DNA of 64,000 nucleotides from Ruminococcaceae bacterium UBA1405 (lineage in GTDB: Bacteria; Bacillota; Clostridia; Oscillospirales; Ruminococcaceae): NCBI GenBank assembly GCA_002305685.1, contig DBQB01000034.1, positions 52,479 through 116,478 of the forward strand, in the 5' to 3' direction. The notes below the pieces were generated by a model. It was not told the DNA's origin. It saw nothing but the letters and a program-made list of their open reading frames with translations, and did no database searches. The position numbers and the translations under genes were made by a program. Every line of letters begins with the position of its first letter. The stretch's first letter is position 1. Below, piece after piece: positions 57,354 through 64,000 of this stretch.

Positions 57354-59879
57354 TTAAAATCCCTGGGTAGTGCGGTTGATAATATCATCCTGCAACGACT
57401 TGGAAAGGGTTGTGAACAATGCACTGTAACCCGCCACACGCACCACCAGATTGCGGTATTTTTCCGGATGGGCCTGGGCGTCCAGCAGCGTCTCTCTGCT
57501 GACCACGTTAAACTGCATATGCATTCCCTTCTGGTCAAAGAAGGCGCGGATCAAAGCGGCGAATTTCTGAAGCCCCTCGATGCCGCTGAGGGCGGAGGGA
57601 TGGAATTTCTGGTTGAACAGGGTTCCGTTGGAGGCGATCATATGGTCCAGCTTGGCCACCGAGTTGGCGGTTGCGGTAGGACCTTTGACATCCCGCCCGC
57701 TGGCAGGCCCAATGCCGTCGGCGATGGGGGTATTGGCCAGACGTCCATCGGGGGTTGCGCCGGTTTGCGCACCCAGCGGTACATTGGCGGACACCGGATA
57801 CAGTCCCGCCTGATACTGTCCTCCCCGAGGATTGCGGTACTGCTCCAGAGGTTTGGTATAGGTATAGGCCACATCCCTTGCAAACAGATCCACTTCATCC
57901 AGGTCGTTGCCGTATTTGGGCACCTGGGAGATCCATTCCAACAGCTGATCGTATTCTCTCTGTTTCTCAGGCGATACCCGCTGCTGGGCTACGGTGCGGG
58001 AGATGGACGCAATTTCCTGGGCGTTGAGCTGCTGTCCCGCAGCCATCAGATTCTTCACAATCTCGGTAGTCAGCTGCTGTACCCGCTCTTTGGAAAGACC
58101 TTTTCCGAAGTTATCTTCCAGCGCTTCCTTATACTGGGTGAGGGTCAGCTTTTTCTCCTCGAACACCAGCTTTTTGATGGCATAGAGGGAATCGGTCATA
58201 TTGGCGATGCCAAAGCCCTGAGGACCGGTAAAATTATAGATGGCGCCGCCCTCCTGCAGCGATTTGCCCCGACCGATACAGTCGTCGATCATCGAGGACT
58301 GGAAGGGCAGCGGGCAGCGCTCGGCATGGGCCACATCGATGGCGTTATCCGCATTGACCATCAGGGAGATAAAGTAGTTCATCTGAGCCTTGTAGGCGTC
58401 ATAGAACTGCTGGAAGGAGGTCATCTGGGCGATATCTCCGGTTTGCAGGCCTACCTGTACGCCGTTTTCCATACCGTTGGAGAAAACCATCTCCAGTGGA
58501 CGGCACATATTGAAGAAGGCGGCATCGTGCCAACCGTCGGTCTTTCCAGCCTTCTGCGGCTCCACACAGCCGATGATATTGTAGGTTCTGGCATCGGCCA
58601 GGGATACCCCACGGCTCATCATTGCGGGGATAATCACCTCATCGTTATAGTAAGCGGGCAGACCAATACCCGTACGGGTCAGCTTGGCTGCCTTGATGAG
58701 AAATTCATCAGGGGTTTTGTTCCATACCCGAATGGAGAGGGAGGGCGCAGGAAGCATAACGTGCATCGAGGCTTCCAGACACATAAAGGACAGATCGTTG
58801 GTCACGTCGTCCCCTTCCTCATTCTGGCCGCCGGCGATCAGGTTCTGGAACAGGCTGTATCCTGCAAACCCTTCGGCGGAGGCGGCGTCACGAACCTTGT
58901 TGAGATCGTTGAGTTTGACCCAGATGCAGTCCATCAGCTCCTGGGCATACTCTCTGGTGATCTTTCCGGCTTTCATGTCGGCATCGTAATAAGGAAACAT
59001 ATACTGGTCAAACCGTCCCGGGGAGATGGAATGGCCGCTGGACTCGGTCTGCAGCAGCATCTGTACAAACCAGAAGGACTGGCAAGCCTCATAGAAGCTG
59101 CGGGCTGGTTTGCCGGGCACCTGGGCACAGGCCTCGGCAATATGCAGCAGCTCCATCTTTCTCTTGGAATCGGTCTCCTTCTGGGCCATTTCCAGCGCCA
59201 GCAGCGCGTAGCGGTGGCCATACTCCGCAGCCGCGTTGGCACAGGTAATCACCGCTTGCAGGAAGTGGCTGCGGCGGGCATAATCCGGGTCGGAAACCTT
59301 GCAGGCATCCAGCGCCTTCTGGGCTTTGGCTGCAATCCCCTCAAAGCCGATGGCCAGCACTTCCTCATATTTGACAGTAAAATGGCCAATGCCATTGTAA
59401 AAATAGTTTCCGGGCGTAAAGATGTTGTGCTCCATGGCGAGCAGCGCCTCAGGAGCCATATAGGAGGTAGCCAGTTCACTGGTGGTTTTGCCCTTCCAAT
59501 ATTTATACACTTCATGAAGACGTTTTTTGGTATCCTCTGAGATATAGAATGGGTCGGCAGTACGGGTGGACACGGTGTCAAACTCTGCTTCCAGCCATTC
59601 AAAAGAGTATTCCGGGAAAACCTGGCAACCTCTGGGAGCCTGGGTATTGCTTCCCACAATCAGCTCTTCAGGGCGGATGATAATCGGCAGTTCCCGGCAA
59701 ATCCGTTCAAAAGCCTTGGCACGCCGGGTGATGATCGGCTCCCCTTCCGTTTCCTGATAACTTTTGGTCAAAATTTCAGCCCGATCCGCCTCAATCTCAG
59801 GCATCTTGGCATACAAATGTTCAATCAATCTGGGAATTCTTGGACTTTTGGGAATATCCCCGTCATAAAATTTCGGCAT
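57354..59879 (-). CDS. Glycyl radical enzyme, glycerol/1,2-propanediol dehydratase-like
   Basis: 841 aa. C-terminal radical loop VRVAGYS with the radical Gly at about 817; active-site GCVEP with Cys438 and Glu440. The Cys-x-Glu pair marks dehydratases and C-C/C-N/C-S lyases and excludes true pyruvate formate-lyase (Cys-Cys). By memory of the B12-independent glycerol dehydratase, its substrate residues Asn, His, His, Ser, Tyr and Asp correspond here to Asn158, His166, His283, Ser284, Tyr341 and Asp452, so diol dehydration is likely. About 50 residues near 600-655 are extra relative to that enzyme. GGAAAGGAAG precedes the ATG. No microcompartment or alcohol dehydrogenase gene is nearby; the activase follows. 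Annotation pipelines would likely say pyruvate formate-lyase family. Confidence 0.85.
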   Translation of the reverse strand: MPKFYDGDIPKSPRIPRLIEHLYAKMPEIEADRAEILTKSYQETEGEPIITRRAKAFERICRELPIIIRPEELIVGSNTQAPRGCQVFPEYSFEWLEAEFDTVSTRTADPFYISEDTKKRLHEVYKYWKGKTTSELATSYMAPEALLAMEHNIFTPGNYFYNGIGHFTVKYEEVLAIGFEGIAAKAQKALDACKVSDPDYARRSHFLQAVITCANAAAEYGHRYALLALEMAQKETDSKRKMELLHIAEACAQVPGKPARSFYEACQSFWFVQMLLQTESSGHSISPGRFDQYMFPYYDADMKAGKITREYAQELMDCIWVKLNDLNKVRDAASAEGFAGYSLFQNLIAGGQNEEGDDVTNDLSFMCLEASMHVMLPAPSLSIRVWNKTPDEFLIKAAKLTRTGIGLPAYYNDEVIIPAMMSRGVSLADARTYNIIGCVEPQKAGKTDGWHDAAFFNMCRPLEMVFSNGMENGVQVGLQTGDIAQMTSFQQFYDAYKAQMNYFISLMVNADNAIDVAHAERCPLPFQSSMIDDCIGRGKSLQEGGAIYNFTGPQGFGIANMTDSLYAIKKLVFEEKKLTLTQYKEALEDNFGKGLSKERVQQLTTEIVKNLMAAGQQLNAQEIASISRTVAQQRVSPEKQREYDQLLEWISQVPKYGNDLDEVDLFARDVAYTYTKPLEQYRNPRGGQYQAGLYPVSANVPLGAQTGATPDGRLANTPIADGIGPASGRDVKGPTATANSVAKLDHMIASNGTLFNQKFHPSALSGIEGLQKFAALIRAFFDQKGMHMQFNVVSRETLLDAQAHPEKYRNLVVRVAGYSALFTTLSKSLQDDIINRTTQGF

Positions 59880-59994
59880 ATTCTAACTTCCTTTCCGGTT
59901 CGCAGAAACCTGCATATGGATCATCCAACCTAGTGAGATACCCACCGTCAGAAATATCATAGACAAAAACAAAACAAATCAGATATTCTATTTT

Positions 59995-60024
59995 ATTATA
60001 GCCCTCATACGCTTCTTCTGTCAA
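59995..60024 (-). promoter_or_regulatory. Promoter of the glycyl radical enzyme operon
   Basis: Minus strand TTGACA, 18-base spacer, TATAAT; leader about 110 nt. It lies just downstream of proS. Confidence 0.85.
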
Positions 60025-60068
60025 CCGAAAAAGAATGGAGGAAGGCGACAAACTAAACAGAAAAACAA

Positions 60069-61793
60069 TTATTCTTTCGCGCCAGCCAGAGCTTTGCTGA
60101 GTATCTGCCGCACCACATCGGCCGCCGTTTCCATGGGCAGATTCTCTGAAAACTGCTTGTCTCTGGAAACGATTTCCACGCTATGGTTTTTCAAATTTCT
60201 GGGGCTGACAATGACCCGATATGGCGCGCCAATCAGATCGGCATCGGAAAACATCACCCCTGCGCTTACCTTTCGGTCGTCGTAGATCACCTCTACGCCT
60301 TTGCTTTGCAGCTGCTGGTATAGCTCATCTGCATAAGCTTTCACCTGTGCATCGTCCGCACGCACTGCGCACAAATGTACCTGCCACGGGGCCACCGAAA
60401 TGGGCCATATGGGACCATATGCATCATGGTGCGCTTCACAGATGGAAGCCGCCAATCTGCCGATGCCAATGCCATAGCATCCCATCAGCGGGTACTGTGC
60501 CTGACCCTCGCTGTCCAGATAGGTCATGTGCATGGATTTGGTATATTTGTCTCCAAGCTGAAAAATATTGCCCACCTCAATGCCTCTGGAAATGGTGATG
60601 GTGGGTTTGCCGCACTTGGGACAGATTCCGCCCTGTTGTATCTTGGCAAAATCATGGTACTGCGCCTGGGGGACATCGCGGGTCATATCCAGCCCTGTGT
60701 AATGATGATCTTCCAGGTTTGCTCCACAGCAAAGCCCGTTTAATCCCGCAAGGGACTGGTCATACAGAACCGTAAAATCTCCCTCTAGCTGCACCGGCCC
60801 TATATATCCTGCAACCAGTCCGCTTTCTTCGGTAATCACAGCGGGATGGATATCATACCCCAGAAAACGGGTAAGTTTGGCTTCATTGACCTCCAGATCT
60901 CCGCGCAGGAACAGTACAACATAACGATCGTCCGTATTTCGCTGATACACCACCGCTTTGCAGCAGCGTTTGGGCTCACAATGCAGAAGCTCACAGAGCT
61001 GCTCAATGGAATGCGCCTGGGGGGTGGTCACCCGTGCAAGGCTTTCCGAAGGCTGGACCCTGGGATGATCCACAATACAGGCGGCGGCCTCCGTATTGGC
61101 ACGATAATCGCACTGGCTACAGATGGCAATAGAATCCTCTCCGATGGGGGTTAAAAGCATAAACTCATGGGAAATATTACCGCCCATCATCCCCGAATCG
61201 GAAGCCACCGCAACCACCTGCGGCAAACCAACCCTTTCATAGATGCGCTGATAGGCTTTCAGGCAACGGTCATAGTAATCCGAGAGATCCTCCTGGCTGG
61301 TATGAAAGGAATAGCCGTCTTTCATGGTAAACTCACGGACACGAATCAGTCCCGCTCTGGGCCGCGCCTCATCACGGAATTTGGTCTGAATCTGATAGAT
61401 CATAAAAGGATATTTGGTATAACTCTGGCCATATTCGCTCACCAGATGGACGGAGGCCTCCTCATGGGTCATGCCCAGCACAAGGGACATGCCATTGCGA
61501 TCCGAAAAGCGCACCATCTCTTTGCCGATGCTTTGGTATCTGCCGGACTGCTGCCAGAGAGACGCCGGCATCACCACCGGAAACTGGACCTCCTGCCCGT
61601 CGATGGCGTCCATCTCCTGCCGGATGATCTCCTCAATTTTACGGGTTACCCGCTTCAAAGGCAGATAGGAAGAAAAGATTCCGTTGGTCATATATTTGAT
61701 GTAACCTCCGCGCACCATCAAGGCGTGGCTGTCAACCACGCAATCCGACGGCCTTTCCCGAAAACGATCCCCCACCAGTTTTTCCAATTTCAT
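60069..61793 (-). CDS. proS: Prolyl-tRNA synthetase (bacterial type, with editing domain)
   Basis: 574 aa, the length of bacterial-type ProRS with the INS editing domain (about 225-390). Class II motifs: motif 1 region FPVVMPASLWQQSGRYQ, motif 2 TKFRDEARPRAGLIRVREFTMKDGYSF, motif 3 GCYGIGIGRL; C-terminal anticodon domain from about 470 (WPISVAPWQVHL). Charges tRNA-Pro and clears Ala-tRNA-Pro. Start MKLEKLVGDRF with GGAGG eight bases upstream. Controlled by a T-box leader (61821-62095). Confidence 0.96.
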   Translation of the reverse strand: MKLEKLVGDRFRERPSDCVVDSHALMVRGGYIKYMTNGIFSSYLPLKRVTRKIEEIIRQEMDAIDGQEVQFPVVMPASLWQQSGRYQSIGKEMVRFSDRNGMSLVLGMTHEEASVHLVSEYGQSYTKYPFMIYQIQTKFRDEARPRAGLIRVREFTMKDGYSFHTSQEDLSDYYDRCLKAYQRIYERVGLPQVVAVASDSGMMGGNISHEFMLLTPIGEDSIAICSQCDYRANTEAAACIVDHPRVQPSESLARVTTPQAHSIEQLCELLHCEPKRCCKAVVYQRNTDDRYVVLFLRGDLEVNEAKLTRFLGYDIHPAVITEESGLVAGYIGPVQLEGDFTVLYDQSLAGLNGLCCGANLEDHHYTGLDMTRDVPQAQYHDFAKIQQGGICPKCGKPTITISRGIEVGNIFQLGDKYTKSMHMTYLDSEGQAQYPLMGCYGIGIGRLAASICEAHHDAYGPIWPISVAPWQVHLCAVRADDAQVKAYADELYQQLQSKGVEVIYDDRKVSAGVMFSDADLIGAPYRVIVSPRNLKNHSVEIVSRDKQFSENLPMETAADVVRQILSKALAGAKE

Positions 61794-61820
61794 CAAAAGC
61801 ACCTCCGTTTTTTTAATAAT

Positions 61821-62095
61821 AAAAAAGCCCTAAACCGACAGAAAATCGGTTTAGGGCGAACAAATAACAGGTCCGCGGTACCACCTAAATTCGGATACAA
61901 TCCGCACTTTCCGGCACAGCAAAACAATGCCATATCTCGATAACGGGAGAACCCGGCAAAACTTACTGTAAATTTCGTTTGCAGCTCCAAGAGGGGTTGG
62001 ACATCCTTCCCGAAAAGGCTCGCACCATCCGCCTTCTCTCTGAAAATCGGGAATGGGGACATCTACTATTTCTTTTCCCAGCTTTTCCAAGAACA
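61821..62095 (-). promoter_or_regulatory. T-box riboswitch leader of proS
   Basis: Minus strand contains the T-box signature AGGTGGTACCGCG (near 61874-61887), Stem I with AGAGAG and the apical GGTGCGAGCC motif, and a strong terminator stem GCCCTAAACCGA/TCGGTTTAGGGC (61827-61857) followed by TTTTTTATT. The TTTAGG of the T-box competes with the terminator stem, giving the antiterminator. It should sense uncharged tRNA-Pro. Candidate CCN specifiers (CCA, CCC, CCT) lie in the 3' side of Stem I, but which one is used was not fixed by eye. Confidence 0.9.
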
Positions 62096-62101
62096 ATTTA
62101 A

Positions 62102-62130
62102 ATTATACCGAACCATCCAGGTTCTGTCAA
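62102..62130 (-). promoter_or_regulatory. Consensus promoter of the proS T-box transcript
   Basis: Minus strand TTGACA, 17-base spacer, TATAAT, exact consensus. The spacer contains GAACC-TGGAT-GGTTC, an inverted repeat. Confidence 0.92.
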
Positions 62131-62178
62131 GAAATGGGAAACCCATATTTTCCAAAACTTCCCAGTCCAGAAGTTTCC

Positions 62179-62853
62179 TCACCTGCCGCCATTTTCATTT
62201 TTGCGGATCTCGCTCCAAATCTCCTGCATCACCGTCTCCACATAATCTCCCAGCAGCCATACCATCTCCAGGGTGATCACCCTGGGCGGCTGCGTTGGCA
62301 AGATACGGGGATAACTCTCCAACAAATCCGCCTGATATCGTGAGAGGAGCTGAACCGGTATCGTTCCGATATTTTCCGGTTTCCCTGTACTCAGCGCAGG
62401 ACGAACCTCCTTTGTCCACCAATCAGACGAAAGTTGAGAGCGATCAAACCGATAACATTCGTTCCAGCCTTCTTCCTTCTCATCCGACGGCTCCCCCAAC
62501 AATCTTGCCGCTTTGGCCGCTGCCGCCCAAATGGGGTTGTGCAGCGTCTCGTCAAAGGCAGCGTCGGTCAGGATATGTACCACATATCCCAGCAGCAAAT
62601 CCGGATTGATTCGATTGTTTTGAAGCTGTGTTTTCCAAAATCCGGCAATGGAGTGATACCATTCTTTTACCGTCTTTTCCCTGCGATGCGCCGCCCAGCG
62701 CAGAGCTTTGGGCGCAAAACCATCCATATTTACCGCGTCGGGAGCAACTGCCCCCAAATAATAGGAACCCCTATCCCGAATCGCCGTGCTGCAAAAACCC
62801 TCTGACTGTGCCAACCGATAGGCGACGGCCAAATGTATCATAATGGAAGCCAT
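62179..62853 (-). CDS. Zinc-dependent phospholipase C-like domain protein
   Basis: 224 aa. MASIMIHLAVAYRLAQ, YYLGAVAPDAVNMDG, LLLGYVVHILTDAAFDETLH match the histidine/aspartate pattern of the zinc-dependent phospholipase C/S1-P1 nuclease-like family found as small proteins in clostridia (H near residue 7, PDA near 39, HxxTD near 95). No signal peptide, so it is cytoplasmic; the substrate is unknown and many such proteins are not true phospholipases. AAAGGAG precedes the ATG. Confidence 0.72.
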   Translation of the reverse strand: MASIMIHLAVAYRLAQSEGFCSTAIRDRGSYYLGAVAPDAVNMDGFAPKALRWAAHRREKTVKEWYHSIAGFWKTQLQNNRINPDLLLGYVVHILTDAAFDETLHNPIWAAAAKAARLLGEPSDEKEEGWNECYRFDRSQLSSDWWTKEVRPALSTGKPENIGTIPVQLLSRYQADLLESYPRILPTQPPRVITLEMVWLLGDYVETVMQEIWSEIRKNENGGR

Positions 62854-63022
62854 AGAATCTCCTTTCGCTTTCGTTCATAATATATCGACCATTTTCACAA
62901 TTTTTATTAACAATTTGCGCAATATATAGGTATATACTAATAATAGTGGATGAAATTTCATCCTATATCATACCATATTTTGTTATTCTTGATAGAAATT
63001 TTTGATTAAGGAGTGTTGTCGT

Positions 63023-63370
63023 ATGTTGTTCCATCCGTCCGCATCTAAAATTGAATCCTATGCCGAGCATCATAATTTGAAAAAATTGCTGCCGCTGGTC
63101 ACCGACAAGGATGCTACCGTTCGCGCCGAAGTAGCCGCAGCGCTGGGCAATTTCCAGGAGGATGACGCTTACAACCAGCTCATCGCTTTGCTGCGCGATC
63201 CTCAGATCCCCGTACAGCTGGCGGCGGTAAAAGCCCTGGAACAGCAGTGCTTTGCCAACGCGGCGGATCATATCAGCCATGTGATGAACACTACATCCAA
63301 CGAGGAACTCAAACAGGCCTGCGCCCACGCCCATGCTGCCATCGTGGCCAAACACGGGCACAGCCTGTAA
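63023..63370 (+). CDS. HEAT-repeat protein
   Basis: 115 aa, all helical, with HEAT/PBS-lyase-type repeats: LKKLLPLVTDKDATVRAEVAAALGNFQEDDAYNQLIALLRDPQIPVQLAAVKALEQ, each repeat of about 30 residues with the Asp/Arg-Ala-Ala pattern. Likely a small protein-binding adaptor; no catalytic motif. AAGGAG nine bases before ATG. Stand-alone with an own terminator. Confidence 0.82.
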   Translation: MLFHPSASKIESYAEHHNLKKLLPLVTDKDATVRAEVAAALGNFQEDDAYNQLIALLRDPQIPVQLAAVKALEQQCFANAADHISHVMNTTSNEELKQACAHAHAAIVAKHGHSL

Positions 63371-63431
63371 GACTGCGGTTTCCTTCGGGACAAACATTCT
63401 CAAAGGGGAAACCATCTAAAGAATAACCAAC

Positions 63432-63468
63432 AAGGGATGCTGCCGTTTAGACAGCATCCCTTATTTTT
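63432..63468 (+). terminator. Intrinsic terminator of the HEAT-repeat gene
   Basis: Stem AAGGGATGCTG/CAGCATCCCTT with a 9-base loop, followed by ATTTTT. Lies before the convergent glyS gene. Confidence 0.9.
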
Positions 63469-63486
63469 AGAAGAATTCACTCACAA

Positions 63487-64000
63487 TTAAAACTGAATCT
63501 TCTCCTCCACAAAAGCGGCAAGGGAATCGATGGAAATCCGCTGCTGCTCCATGGTATCCCGATCCCGGACCGTCACGCAGCCATCGTTTTCCGATTCAAA
63601 GTCATAGGTGATGCACAGAGGAGTTCCGATCTCATCCTGACGGCGGTACCGTTTGCCAATGGAACCGGCATCGTCATAGTCCACCATAAACTTTTTGGCC
63701 AAATCCTGGTACACCTTGGTCGCGCCCTCGTTGAGCTTTTTGGACAGAGGCAGCACACAGGCCTTGAAGGGGGCCAGGGCGGGATGCAGCCGCAGCACCA
63801 CACGGGTATCCTTCTCGTCCAGCTTCTCCTCGTCGTAGGCGTCGCACAGGAAGGCCAGGGCCATGCGGTCGGCGCCCAGGGAGGGCTCCACCACGTAGGG
63901 GATGTAGTGCTCCTGGGTCTCCTGGTCGAAGTAGGTCAGGTCCTTGCCGGAGTGGTCCTGATGGCGCTTCAGGTCATAGTCGGTGCGGTCGGCGATGCCC
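63487..64000 (-). CDS. glyS: Glycyl-tRNA synthetase (single-chain), 5'-truncated by window edge
   Basis: C-terminal 170 codons. [21 protein letters not shown] and [17 protein letters not shown] (motif 3 of the class II core) are followed by the anticodon-binding domain ([57 protein letters not shown]). This is the dimeric GlyRS type used by clostridia, not the alpha2-beta2 enzyme. Odd: from about 63790 to the window edge almost every codon ends in G or C and Glu/Lys are only GAG/AAG, whereas the last 100 codons use mixed endings like the neighbours. Confidence 0.93.
   Translation of the reverse strand, partial: GIADRTDYDLKRHQDHSGKDLTYFDQETQEHYIPYVVEPSLGADRMALAFLCDAYDEEKLDEKDTRVVLRLHPALAPFKACVLPLSKKLNEGATKVYQDLAKKFMVDYDDAGSIGKRYRRQDEIGTPLCITYDFESENDGCVTVRDRDTMEQQRISIDSLAAFVEEKIQF

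Noticed and set aside
57468..59540. A 690-codon open frame on the plus strand
   Set aside because: It is antisense to the glycyl radical enzyme, has no ribosome site and low-complexity content typical of shadow frames in GC-rich genes.
56506..59879. Pyruvate formate-lyase and PFL activase
   Set aside because: The active site has Cys-Val-Glu and not the Cys-Cys pair of PFL.
1..64000. CRISPR arrays, insertion sequences, attachment sites, tRNA and rRNA genes
   Set aside because: Looked for on both strands by eye; no regularly spaced repeats, transposase motifs, T-loop GTTCGA patterns in a cloverleaf, or rRNA sequence were seen.

Overview
The window reads as a chromosomal segment of a low-oxygen, spore-forming Firmicute of the class Clostridia, probably a gut Oscillospirales/Ruminococcaceae-type organism. 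The evidence is a SpoIIE phosphatase and a SpoIIQ-like M23 protein (sporulation), a glycyl radical enzyme with its activase (anaerobic life), a PPi-type phosphofructokinase, a T-box leader on proS, Gram-positive ribosome binding sites, frequent TTG/GTG starts and moderately high GC. I see no insertion sequence, prophage, CRISPR array, tRNA or rRNA gene, so this is ordinary core chromosome with some accessory transport and regulatory genes.

Layout, left to right. 1-6.7 kb: 3'-truncated fumarate hydratase alpha subunit, polA, a tRNA-dihydrouridine synthase and a TetM-like ribosomal-protection GTPase. 7-13.7 kb: a YfhO plus CsbB/GtrB-type glycosyltransferase pair (polyprenyl-linked sugar transfer to the envelope), pfp and a MATE exporter with an operator-like palindrome in its promoter. 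14-20 kb: CPBP protease, tadA, a candidate small RNA, two adjacent nitrilase-fold proteins that have lost the catalytic cysteine, a SpoIIQ-like protein and hemW. 20-31 kb: TauE exporter, DUF1858 protein, a three-gene operon of two small membrane proteins and a PstS-like protein, lysS, greA (with a terminator-like leader hairpin), ctpA, M23 hydrolase, ftsX, ftsE and a CdaR/PucR regulator.

31-48 kb: a MsmX/UgpC-type ABC ATPase, an RsuA-type pseudouridine synthase, a DUF4830 protein, an unknown membrane protein, spoIIE, gltX, aldo/keto reductase, a small alarmone synthetase, an aminotransferase, a LiaF-like protein, prmA, rsmE, a VanY-like carboxypeptidase and unknown membrane proteins. 48-55 kb: a divergent system of a membrane-bound AraC-type sensor-regulator and an LplB/YtcP/solute-binding-protein ABC importer without its own ATPase. 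55-64 kb: mraY, a dehydratase-type glycyl radical enzyme and an activase lacking the usual extra Fe-S domain, proS under a T-box, a phospholipase C-like protein, a HEAT-repeat protein and the 3' part of glycyl-tRNA synthetase.

Working together: ftsE-ftsX-M23-ctpA forms a divisional cell-wall hydrolysis unit; YfhO with its glycosyltransferase, mraY, VanY and LiaF-like genes also serve the envelope; lysS, gltX, proS, glyS, tadA, dus, prmA, rsmE and the pseudouridine synthase serve translation. The orphan ABC importer probably borrows the MsmX-like ATPase at 32 kb. All functions are inferred by reading the sequence; no database search was run.
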